Under the pieces are notes generated by a model. That model saw only the letters and a program-made list of their open reading frames with translations. It was not told the origin of the DNA and searched no databases. A stretch of 33,319 nucleotides of DNA, taken from positions 1-33,319 of the forward strand of contig CALAGN010000131.1 of the NCBI GenBank assembly GCA_937891785.1, in the 5' to 3' direction. The DNA comes from an uncultured Octadecabacter sp. (GTDB taxonomy: Bacteria > Pseudomonadota > Alphaproteobacteria > Rhodobacterales > Rhodobacteraceae). Made by a program: the position numbers and the translations under genes. Below, piece by piece: positions 27,132 to 33,319 of the stretch (position 1 is its first letter; each line of letters opens with the position of its first letter).

Positions 27132-27599
27132 CTAAAGCTGCGTGGGGTCGAATTTCAGGATCATCTGGCGCAATTCTGGATTGGCGACCCGCGCGGCAGC
27201 CTTTTTGCCGCTAAACCACTTGCGGCGACGTTCTTTGCGTTCGGGCCAACGCGACAGCACGGTTTTGACCTGCATAGCATAGACAATCGCAAGACAGGGC
27301 GTGGACCCCGTGCCGATCTGCTTTTCGTAAGTGAACACCCCAAGGCTTTGTGGGTGCACCTTGCCTTCAAGGCCGGCTTCTTCAAATGCTTCGGTTGCGG
27401 CGGCCTTGGCAGGCGTCTGGCCGTCCATCGGCCAACCTTTGGGGATAATCCAGCTGCCTGCGCTGCGACTGGTGATCAGACAGAATTCGACTTCGCCCTT
27501 GTTCACGCGATAGCACAGTGCGGCAAACTGGGTTCGCACATCGGTTTTTTGCGCACCGACAAGGCTGATTTTTGGTTGGCCGCTTTTGTGAATCGACAT
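27132..27599 (-). CDS. Nudix hydrolase (diphosphoinositol/diadenosine polyphosphate type)
   Basis: This 155-aa Nudix-fold protein has TQFAALCYR, SWIIPKGWPMDGQTPAKAAATEAFEEAG and a C-terminal basic region (PERKERRRKWF). The PKGWP-type entry to the box is common in the alphaproteobacterial group related to diadenosine or diphosphoinositol polyphosphate hydrolases. The box deviates from the consensus: the first Glu is Gln and the Arg before the metal-binding Glu is Thr, while the EE pair is kept. The start is ATG 27599; the SD sequence is weak. It is divergent from modA, 164 nt away. Confidence 0.88.
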   Translation of the reverse strand: MSIHKSGQPKISLVGAQKTDVRTQFAALCYRVNKGEVEFCLITSRSAGSWIIPKGWPMDGQTPAKAAATEAFEEAGLEGKVHPQSLGVFTYEKQIGTGSTPCLAIVYAMQVKTVLSRWPERKERRRKWFSGKKAAARVANPELRQMILKFDPTQL

Positions 27600-27763
27600 C
27601 GCTTTTACTGCAATTATTGACTGCGATCTGTGATCTGCCTGTTGGAGCCATTCTAATCGACCGGCATGGCAATGCAATCCCGTGATTGGCGTTTGCCATT
27701 CCCTTTGCGTCACCCATCGCGTCACCCCTTGCATTGGCGCGGGCGGGGGGCGATGTTTCGGCT
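27600..27763. promoter_or_regulatory. Nudix / modA divergent region with nested inverted repeat and direct repeat
   Basis: ATGGCAA (27666-27672) pairs with TTGCCAT (27693-27699), and inside it CAATC (27675-27679) pairs with GATTG (27684-27688) around a 4-nt loop. Together these give 12 bp of stem with an unequal inner loop. Downstream, GCGTCACCC occurs twice, at 27707-27715 and 27719-27727 (12-nt period). No sequence close to the known ModE operator was seen. Confidence 0.45.
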
Positions 27764-28525
27764 ATGAAATTTCCGATGTTCTTGATCGCGGCCTTTTTCG
27801 CGCTGAGCGGTGCTTTGCGAGCTGAAACGATCACCGTTTTTGCGGCCTCGAGCATGAAAGATGCGATCGAGGATGTTGCGGCCGTTTGGTCCGATGACAG
27901 CGGCACCGACGTTGTCTTTTCATTTGCGTCCAGTTCCGCTCTTGCGCGCCAAATCATGCAGGGTGCTCCTGCCGATCTATTCGTGTCGGCGAACGAAGAC
28001 TGGATGGATCAGATCGAGGCAAGCAACCTGATCATCGAAGGCACACGCGTCGATATTGCCGGTAATACGTTGGTGCTTGTGTCATCAGGTGGGGCCGATC
28101 CAGTTGATCTGGCGATCCCCACAGATTTGATCGCCCGACTTGAGGGACGTCCGCTGGCGATGGGGTTGGTCGAGGCTGTCCCCGCTGGAATTTATGGTAA
28201 GGCAGCGCTTGAGTACCTTGGCTTGTGGGATGCGCTTGCGCCGCTCCTGGCGCAAACTGCCAATTCCCGCGCCGCGCTGCGCCTTGTGCAAATCACCGAG
28301 GCGCGCCTTGGTATCGTTTATGCCACTGACGCTTTGATCGCTCCTGATCTTGATGTGGTCGCGGTCTTTCCAGCCCAAACCCATGCGCCAATCCGCTATC
28401 CCGCTGCGGTTTTGCGCACACCAAATGCGGTCGCGGCAACGGATTTCCTGCATGCGTTGCACAGCGCGCAGGGGCAGGCGATATTTGCACGGCATGGTTT
28501 CGCGGGGGTCGCTGTGGATGGCTGA
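27764..28525 (+). CDS. modA: Molybdate ABC transporter substrate-binding protein
   Basis: ModA binds molybdate or tungstate in the periplasm. The 253-aa product has a signal peptide (KFPMFLIAAFFALSGALRA) followed by ETITVFAASSMKDAIEDVA, the ASS(L/M) ligand loop typical of ModA. FSFASSSALARQIMQGAPADLFVSA carries the second ligand segment, and LGIVYATDAL follows in the second lobe. ATG 27764 is chosen because the protein then begins at the signal peptide; the frame is open further upstream. Its TGA overlaps the modB start. Confidence 0.95.
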   Translation: MKFPMFLIAAFFALSGALRAETITVFAASSMKDAIEDVAAVWSDDSGTDVVFSFASSSALARQIMQGAPADLFVSANEDWMDQIEASNLIIEGTRVDIAGNTLVLVSSGGADPVDLAIPTDLIARLEGRPLAMGLVEAVPAGIYGKAALEYLGLWDALAPLLAQTANSRAALRLVQITEARLGIVYATDALIAPDLDVVAVFPAQTHAPIRYPAAVLRTPNAVAATDFLHALHSAQGQAIFARHGFAGVAVDG

Positions 28526-29210
28526 TTTTCTTGGACCGGAAGAATGGGCCGCAGTGTGGCTGTCGCTTAAGGTGGCGTTCTGGGCCACGCTGATCAGTCT
28601 GCCGTTTGGCGTGGTTGTCGCGATGATGCTTGCACGTGGGCGGTTCTGGGGCCGTGGGCTGCTCAATATCGTTGTGCATTTGCCGCTTGTGATGCCGCCG
28701 GTCGTGACAGGATATTTGTTGTTGTTGGGGTTCGGGCGCAGTGGTCCGTTGGGCCAAGCGTTTGAAAGCCTGTTTGGCCTGATTTTCGCGTTTCGCTGGA
28801 CGGGCGCGGCACTCGCAGCGGCGATCATGGGCTTTCCGTTGATGGTACGCGCGATCCGGCTCGGGCTTGAATCCGTGGACTGTAATCTGGAACAGGCTGC
28901 GGCGACGTTGGGGGCCACGCGGTTGCGCGTGTTCACCACGATCACCCTGCCGCTGATTCTGTCCAGTGTGGTGGTTGGCGCGGTGCTGGGATTTGCCAAG
29001 GCGATGGGTGAATTTGGCGCGACGATCACGTTCGTGTCCAACATACCGGGCCAGACACAGACCATCCCGTTGGCGATTGATCTGCTGCTTGAAGTCCCCG
29101 GCGGCGAGCCGCTGGCGCTGAGACTTGCTGTGGTGTCGGTTGCGATTGCGATGGGCGCGTTGGCTATTTCGGAACTGCTGTCGCGACGGCTGCGCGGGGG
29201 TGGCCTGTGA
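28518..29210 (+). CDS. modB: Molybdate ABC transporter permease
   Basis: ModB is the membrane channel of the molybdate importer. The 230-aa product has five or six hydrophobic segments and the binding-protein-dependent permease loop EQAAATLGATRLRVFTTITLP, which contacts ModC, followed by the typical GFAKAMGEFGATI. ATG 28518 overlaps the last codons of modA (8-nt overlap), and its TGA overlaps the modC GTG start. The arrangement gives strict translational coupling. Confidence 0.95.
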   Translation: MADFLGPEEWAAVWLSLKVAFWATLISLPFGVVVAMMLARGRFWGRGLLNIVVHLPLVMPPVVTGYLLLLGFGRSGPLGQAFESLFGLIFAFRWTGAALAAAIMGFPLMVRAIRLGLESVDCNLEQAAATLGATRLRVFTTITLPLILSSVVVGAVLGFAKAMGEFGATITFVSNIPGQTQTIPLAIDLLLEVPGGEPLALRLAVVSVAIAMGALAISELLSRRLRGGGL

Positions 29211-30304
29211 CGCTCGTAGTTAGCCTGAAACACGCCTTTGACGGCTTCACGCTGGATGCACAATTCACGGCACCCGTCGGGTTGACGGCACTTTTTGGAC
29301 CGTCGGGATCGGGCAAAACAACCGTGATCAACGCGATCGCGGGGCTGTTGCGTCCCAGCCATGGCCGGATCGTCGTCGAGGACAGGGTTCTGTTTGATAG
29401 CACGCAGCGGATCAACGTGCCTGTCGCGCGCCGCGAGATCGGCTATGTCTTTCAAGACGCGCGGCTTTTTCCGCACATGAGCGTGGCGCGTAATCTGGCT
29501 TATGGCGGGCAACACAACGCTGGCCAAGTGGTGCGCATGCTGGGTCTGGAATCAGTGCTGGATCGCCGTCCCGCACGTCTGTCGGGCGGCGAGCGTCAGC
29601 GCGTTGCGCTGGGCCGCGCGTTGATGCGAAATCCACGTATCTTGCTGCTCGACGAGCCGCTTTCGGCCTTGGATGCGCCGCGCAAAGCCGAGATTATGCC
29701 CTATCTGGAACGCCTGCGTGATGCGACCGATGTGCCGATCCTTTATGTCAGCCACGATGTCTCCGAGGTCGCGCGCCTTGCCAACCACATCGTGCTGCTG
29801 GATCAGGGGCAGGTGCGCCTGTCGGGGCCAATTGATGATGTCCTCAGCAGCACCGTGGCCGCACCCTATTTCGGGTCCGGCGAAGCGGGTGCCGTCATCA
29901 CGGGGCGTGTCGTTGGTTATGACGGCGATGATCAATTGACGGCCGTGACGATCAGCAAGGGGCGATTAATGTTGCCGGGCGATCTTGGCCCTGTTGGCAC
30001 CTTGGTGCGCGTGCGCGTGCCCGCCCAAGAGGTGATCTTGTCATTGCACCGCCCAACCGGAATGAGCGCGCTGAATGTGATCGAGGCACAGATCACCGGC
30101 CTTGGTCAAGAACACGGCTCTGGCGTCGCCGTGGGGCTGCAGTCGGGAAATGACCGGCTTCTGGCGCGCGTCACGCGCCGCTCCGCCGCAGCGATGGGAC
30201 TAGCGACAGGAATGACCGTTTTCGCACTGATCAAAGCTACAGCAGTGCCTGCCCATGACGTCACCACCGGCGGCACGGGGCGTGACCAAATGGCACGACG
30301 ATAG
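29207..30304 (+). CDS. modC: Molybdate ABC transporter ATP-binding protein
   Basis: ModC energises the importer. The 365-aa product has Walker A GPSGSGKTT at residues 31-39, Q-loop YVFQDARLFPHMSV, signature LSGGERQRVALGRAL from residue 125, Walker B ILLLDEPLSALD and H-loop YVSHD. The C-terminal third (from about 285) is a Mop/TOBE-type molybdate-binding region (SALNVIEAQITGLGQEHGSGVAVGL), which marks it as ModC rather than another ABC ATPase. The start is GTG 29207, overlapping the modB stop. It is convergent with the deacylase gene (34 nt). Confidence 0.95.
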   Translation: MTLVVSLKHAFDGFTLDAQFTAPVGLTALFGPSGSGKTTVINAIAGLLRPSHGRIVVEDRVLFDSTQRINVPVARREIGYVFQDARLFPHMSVARNLAYGGQHNAGQVVRMLGLESVLDRRPARLSGGERQRVALGRALMRNPRILLLDEPLSALDAPRKAEIMPYLERLRDATDVPILYVSHDVSEVARLANHIVLLDQGQVRLSGPIDDVLSSTVAAPYFGSGEAGAVITGRVVGYDGDDQLTAVTISKGRLMLPGDLGPVGTLVRVRVPAQEVILSLHRPTGMSALNVIEAQITGLGQEHGSGVAVGLQSGNDRLLARVTRRSAAAMGLATGMTVFALIKATAVPAHDVTTGGTGRDQMARR

Positions 30305-30338
30305 GTCGTGACTTAACGGCGCGGTCAATGGGGGATGG

Positions 30339-31382
30339 CTAGATTATCTCATCTTCATCAAACAAGGGTGCCTCTTCCAATTGCGTTGCCAAGTCACCGA
30401 CGGCGCTCTCGGCAACGTCGCTCGATTTCACGGCGGCGATATGAAAAAGTGCATCCCCTTCGTGAACGATCGGCATAACGGCACGCCCGACGATGATGCC
30501 GCCGTAACGCGTTGTTACCTCAACTTCTTTTTCACCAAATGGGTCAGAAATTGCGGCCACAACATCGCCTGGTTCAATGACATCACCCTCGGCTTTAAAC
30601 ATCCGCAATAACCCGCCTGTCGGCGCGCGCAGCCAGTGACTGTCCGAACACACCAATGGTTGCGCCTTTGGCTTGGCAATGCCCGCGCGCGGCAGCATCT
30701 CGATCTCTTTCAAAATGCGCAGGATACCCGCGACACCCGCTCGCACTGACATTTCGTCAAATCGCATGCCTTCGCCAGCTTCATAAAGCAGGACATCGAC
30801 CCCAATCTTCTTGGCTTCTTGTCGCAGGCTCCCGTCACGCAGCGCGCTGGTCAAAATGACAGGCGCTCCGAAAACCTGGGCCAACTTCAAGGTCTTGCTA
30901 TTGTTGGCCGACACTCGCACCTGTGGCAGGTTCATCCGGTTAACTGCGGCCGAATGCAGGTCAATTCCCAAGGAACAACGGGCCACGACCTCATTCAGGA
31001 AAATATACGCCAGTCGCGATGCCAACGACCCGTTTGGTGACCCCGGAAAACATCGGTTCAAATCGCGCCGATCCGGCAAATACCGCGAGTGGTTGAGAAA
31101 CCCGAACGTGTTCACAATCGGCACAACAATCAGTGTTCCGCGCATGGACGCCAGGTTCTTGGAGCGCAGCAACCTGCGGACGATCTCGACGCCAATGACC
31201 TCGTCGCCGTGTATGCCCGCGCTGACAAAGAACGCAGGGCCGTCGTTACGCCCATGAATGACGTGCGCGGACAAGGTGACGGGTGTGTGATCAGACAAGG
31301 TGCTGATCGGGATCTCGACTGTTTTGCGGGTGCCCGCTTGGACGGTAACACCCGCAATCTCGAAACTAGGGCGCTTGATCAT
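30339..31382 (-). CDS. Succinylglutamate desuccinylase/aspartoacylase family deacylase
   Basis: This 347-aa zinc hydrolase has the aspartoacylase zinc motif GIHGDE (HxxE), the RDLNRCFPG substrate loop and the second zinc His in GIDLHSA. The C-terminal part (about 250-330) looks like a beta-barrel of the type seen in the AstE/AspA-like group ([25 protein letters not shown]). The substrate is probably an N-acyl or gamma-linked amino acid. The ATG overlaps the rimK stop (ATGA), so it belongs to the rimB-rimK operon. A link to removal or trimming of S6 glutamate tails is inference only. The longer upstream frame overlaps rimK and is rejected. Confidence 0.88.
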   Translation of the reverse strand: MIKRPSFEIAGVTVQAGTRKTVEIPISTLSDHTPVTLSAHVIHGRNDGPAFFVSAGIHGDEVIGVEIVRRLLRSKNLASMRGTLIVVPIVNTFGFLNHSRYLPDRRDLNRCFPGSPNGSLASRLAYIFLNEVVARCSLGIDLHSAAVNRMNLPQVRVSANNSKTLKLAQVFGAPVILTSALRDGSLRQEAKKIGVDVLLYEAGEGMRFDEMSVRAGVAGILRILKEIEMLPRAGIAKPKAQPLVCSDSHWLRAPTGGLLRMFKAEGDVIEPGDVVAAISDPFGEKEVEVTTRYGGIIVGRAVMPIVHEGDALFHIAAVKSSDVAESAVGDLATQLEEAPLFDEDEII

Positions 31383-32284
31383 CCCTTGCCTTTTGTCTTG
31401 GTCGCGTTCGGTTTCGCATGCTTTTCGATGTATTCGATGATCTTGCCAGCAATATCGAGACCGGTTGCCTTCTCGACGCCCTCCAGACCGGGGGATGAAT
31501 TCACTTCCATCACCACGGGGCCGTGATTGGCCCGCAGCATATCGACCCCGCACACGTTCAGGCCCATTGACTTGGCAGAGCGCACAGCCGTTGAGCGTTC
31601 TTCGGGCGAGAGTTTGATCAGTTGAGCCGACCCACCACGGTGCAGGTTCGAGCGGAAATCACCTTCGGCGCCCGTGCGCTTCATTGCCGCGACCACCTTA
31701 CCGCCCACTACGATTGCACGAATGTCAGTGCCGCCAGCTTCTTTGATAAATTCTTGCAACAGGATGTTCACGCCCGCGCCGCGAAAAGCCTCGACGACGG
31801 ACTTGGCTGACCGGTTGGTATCGGCCAGAACAACGCCGATCCCTTGAGTGCCTTCCAGCAGCTTGATCACCACAGGGGCTCCACCTGCCAGTTCCAAGAC
31901 TTCTTCGGTTTGTTTCGGGTCATGGGCAAAGGTTGTTACAGGCAGGCCGATGCCATCACGTGCCAGCAACTGCATCGAGCGCAATTTGTCACGCGAGCGA
32001 CCAATAGCAACGCTTTCGTTCAGTGGGTAAACGCCCTGCATTTCGAACTGCCGTAGCACGGCCATGCCATAGAACGTCACCGACGCACCGATACGCGGGA
32101 TCACCGCGTCATAGCCTTCAAGTTTTTCGCCGTTATAGTAGACCTCGGGTCGGCGCGAAGCGATGTTCATATAGCAGCGCAGGGTGTTGATGATATTTAG
32201 TTCATGTCCCCGCTCTTCGGCGGCTTCCTTGAGGCGTCTGTGCGAATAAAGCTCTGGATTGCGTGCAAGCATGGCGATTTTCAT
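31379..32284 (-). CDS. rimK: RimK, S6 L-glutamate ligase (ATP-grasp)
   Basis: RimK adds glutamates to the C-terminus of ribosomal protein S6. The 301-aa ATP-grasp protein begins [18 protein letters not shown]. It contains the [18 protein letters not shown] segment, the ATP-binding [39 protein letters not shown], and the metal-binding [13 protein letters not shown] near residue 270. It matches the RimK family rather than glutathione synthetase. rimB ends 5 nt upstream. The Lys-rich tail ([11 protein letters not shown]) is a small extension. Confidence 0.95.
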   Translation of the reverse strand: MKIAMLARNPELYSHRRLKEAAEERGHELNIINTLRCYMNIASRRPEVYYNGEKLEGYDAVIPRIGASVTFYGMAVLRQFEMQGVYPLNESVAIGRSRDKLRSMQLLARDGIGLPVTTFAHDPKQTEEVLELAGGAPVVIKLLEGTQGIGVVLADTNRSAKSVVEAFRGAGVNILLQEFIKEAGGTDIRAIVVGGKVVAAMKRTGAEGDFRSNLHRGGSAQLIKLSPEERSTAVRSAKSMGLNVCGVDMLRANHGPVVMEVNSSPGLEGVEKATGLDIAGKIIEYIEKHAKPNATKTKGKG

Positions 32285-32289
32285 AGCCG

Positions 32290-32757
32290 TTATCCTTCAA
32301 AATGCGGTTTCTTACTCACGAGGTATGATTTCCCCGGGTGAATGACGATATTGCGGTTTCGTATTGCGCGGCGACCCAGAATGAGCGGGAAACGCATTGT
32401 GCCACGATTAGTCAAGGAGATGTCGATCTTCCAGCGCCGCCCAGCGATCACCATCGGCGTCCTGATGACGAAACGGGTTTCGGGCTTGCCGCTCGTGTTG
32501 GTTATTGCGCGACTAGCGAAGACAGGAAATTCACAGGTTCGCGGCAATGTCCCCGATATCTCGGGCGCCGTGAACCGCACCCAGTCTTCGCCTTCACGGG
32601 AAAAGACCTCGATGTTTTCTGCATGTAGCGCGGTTGTCTTTGCGCCGGTGTCTACTTTTACAGCAAAATCTTTGAGGTACATTTCCGGCAGGCTGATGCA
32701 TTCATGCCAGCCGATCACCAAAGGCGGCCCCGAAAGCGGGCTTTTGTCGTGGGTCAT
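32290..32757 (-). CDS. rimB: RimB / 'ATP-dependent zinc protease' family, retropepsin-like fold
   Basis: This 155-aa protein matches the family annotated as ATP-dependent zinc protease, found next to rimK (RimB in Pseudomonas). It has the motif [19 protein letters not shown] near residue 35: the DTGA of clan AA aspartic peptidases, so the zinc name is doubtful. [12 protein letters not shown] near the end is also conserved. In Pseudomonas, RimB is a protease that acts on S6 modified by RimK. ATG 32757 has GGAAAA about 7 nt upstream. It heads the rimB-rimK-deacylase operon. The upstream DNA holds several inverted repeats. Confidence 0.9.
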   Translation of the reverse strand: MTHDKSPLSGPPLVIGWHECISLPEMYLKDFAVKVDTGAKTTALHAENIEVFSREGEDWVRFTAPEISGTLPRTCEFPVFASRAITNTSGKPETRFVIRTPMVIAGRRWKIDISLTNRGTMRFPLILGRRAIRNRNIVIHPGKSYLVSKKPHFEG

Positions 32758-32800
32758 ATTCGTATTTTCCGTGAAACCGCAAGGAAGCCCAATTTTGCCC

Positions 32801-32900
32801 TAACTGAGAAGGAGTTACCAGTAACCGCGACGCAAGCATGCGGTTCGGTTGGCCACAGTCTCGCAGGTTGCGTGCCAAATGACGCGTTTAGGCACGCGTG
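32801..32900. repeat. Cluster of short inverted repeats upstream of rimB
   Basis: Within about 100 nt there are four perfect inverted repeats. TAACT/AGTTA spans 32801-32817, GTTAC-CA-GTAAC spans 32814-32825, AACCGC/GCGGTT lies at 32823-32828 and 32840-32845, and GCGTGCC/GGCACGC lies at 32870-32876 and 32891-32897. ACGCGT occurs twice (32882-32887 and 32894-32899), and AGTTACCA recurs at 32813-32820 and 32909-32916. No gene covers this stretch. It could hold operators, a small RNA or recombination-arm sites. Confidence 0.5.
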
Positions 32901-32930
32901 ATAAGCCAAGTTACCAATTTAGAAGGATAT

Positions 32931-32980
32931 CGAGGCGAGTGGGGGAATCGAACCCTCATACACGGATTTGCGAGAGCTGC
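32931..32980 (-). other. 3' tRNA fragment, tRNA-Cys-like (probable att site)
   Basis: Read on the minus strand, the sequence has GCAGC, a divergent 4-nt gap, GCAAATCCGTGTA (the anticodon 3' side as in tRNA-Cys GCA), a T-arm with GGGTTCGATTCCC, then acceptor strand ACTCGCC and T as discriminator. The next three bases are CGA instead of CCA. The matching 5' acceptor GGCGAGT and the D-arm are absent upstream, so no cloverleaf can form. The T-stem also has one A-C mismatch. This is the 3' half of a tRNA, as left by integration of an element into a tRNA gene. Confidence 0.65.
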
Positions 32981-33105
32981 AGAGTATAATAAGTAATTGG
33001 TATTACTGTGATAATGAGCGCACACATGCAAGTGTGTGCCGTTTTGTGTAGCGTCAACCAACCTTCGGTCGCACCATCGCACTTGCGCTACACAAATTCA
33101 CTTCG
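32981..33105. other. AT-richer intergenic stretch with one 7-bp hairpin
   Basis: No gene is supported here. GCACACA (33020-33026) and TGTGTGC (33033-33039) form a perfect stem with a 6-nt loop, followed on the plus strand by CGTTTTG. It could be a weak terminator, but no plus-strand gene ends nearby. Base composition falls compared with the rest of the window. Confidence 0.4.
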
Positions 33106-33319
33106 CTAGACTTGTTCTGAATCGCGCAGCACTTTGAATAAAAGCATCAAAGCGAACATGCATGCAAACATGCCTGAAATATCGCCAATAAAGTAGCCTT
33201 CCAGCGTCGCTAGATTGTAGTCGAAGGCCCACCCCATTCCAAACGTGTTTATGATTGATGCGATACTTCTTAGACTCAAGTTTCGAATGCAACACCCCAG
33301 CCCAACGGGCATAGGATGT
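33106..33319 (-). CDS. Possible small membrane protein, 5' end uncertain at window edge
   Basis: The frame runs from the right edge to a TAG at 33108-33106. An ATG at 33312 would give 68 aa, but the frame stays open to the edge, so the gene may be longer. The C-terminal half holds one strong hydrophobic segment (about IGDISGMFACMFALMLLF) with flanking charged residues ending LRDSEQV. There is no family match that I recognise. Lower GC than the rest of the window fits a foreign origin. It is the only plausible ORF right of the tRNA fragment. Confidence 0.4.
   Translation of the reverse strand, partial: HPMPVGLGCCIRNLSLRSIASIINTFGMGWAFDYNLATLEGYFIGDISGMFACMFALMLLFKVLRDSEQV

Noticed and set aside
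27600-27763. ModE operator or Moco riboswitch ahead of modA
   Set aside because: No ATCG-x-TATATA-like palindrome and no multi-helix pattern of the known riboswitch could be fitted by eye.
28085-29527. A long (480-aa) open frame on the minus strand
   Set aside because: It lies antisense to modA, modB and the start of modC. Its composition is what GC-rich antisense frames give, and it has no family features.
32931-32980. A complete functional tRNA gene
   Set aside because: The 5' acceptor strand, D-arm and 5' anticodon stem are absent and the T-stem has a mismatch.
32888-33082. A 64-aa open frame on the minus strand
   Set aside because: It reads straight through the tRNA fragment (the RVRFPHSP stretch is the translated T-arm), a known artefact.
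32981-33319. CRISPR array or IS element at the AT-rich right end
   Set aside because: No regularly spaced direct repeats, no terminal inverted repeats and no transposase frame are seen.

Overview
The window reads as chromosomal DNA of a marine-type alphaproteobacterium, most likely a member of the Rhodobacteraceae (Roseobacter group). This rests on the ctaC-ctaB-small ORF-ctaG-ctaE-surf1-thrC-M16 peptidase order, high-GC coding with tight start/stop overlaps, a GAF-domain PtsP, a DUF1178 protein, and general protein similarity. No 16S rRNA or other decisive marker is present, so the family assignment is inference.

Layout, left to right. (1) A minus-strand block runs tldD, a small membrane protein, dprA and topA, with topA cut by the left edge. 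(2) Divergent from tldD is the aa3-type cytochrome c oxidase operon: ctaC (CuA subunit II), ctaB (heme O synthase), a 70-aa membrane protein, ctaG (Cu insertion) and ctaE (subunit III), then surf1. This leads almost without gaps into thrC, an M16 processing peptidase, a RimJ-like acetyltransferase and an FAD-linked 2-hydroxyacid dehydrogenase. Subunit I is not in the window. (3) A minus-strand salvage operon, mtnP - DUF2927 secreted protein - apt, links methylthioadenosine cleavage to adenine reuse. (4) A SulP transporter, a flavin reductase-like protein, a GNAT acetyltransferase and an EcsC-family protein follow. (5) ptsP and lysC, which as I recall are neighbours in many alphaproteobacteria, are separated here by about 1.36 kb. 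That insert holds an Rrf2 (NsrR-like) Fe-S regulator, a divergent 51-aa membrane peptide, a broken group III truncated haemoglobin, and a small secreted protein that overlaps the lysC stop. (6) Upstream of lysC lie an SDR, a DUF1178 protein and a Nudix hydrolase. Divergent from these is the molybdate ABC transporter modABC. (7) A minus-strand rimB-rimK-deacylase operon (ribosomal protein S6 glutamylation type) follows. (8) The right end holds a cluster of inverted repeats, a 3' fragment of a tRNA resembling tRNA-Cys, and then AT-richer DNA (about 46% GC by hand count over 33001-33300) with only one small membrane ORF. I read this as the left edge of an integrated element.

Most of the window is conserved housekeeping DNA. 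The places most worth a second look are the right-end tRNA fragment and repeat cluster, the globin remnant inside the lysC/ptsP interval, a 26-bp perfect palindrome followed by a T-run inside the RimJ-like gene, and the rimB-rimK-deacylase operon. I found no CRISPR array, insertion sequence or complete tRNA/rRNA gene.
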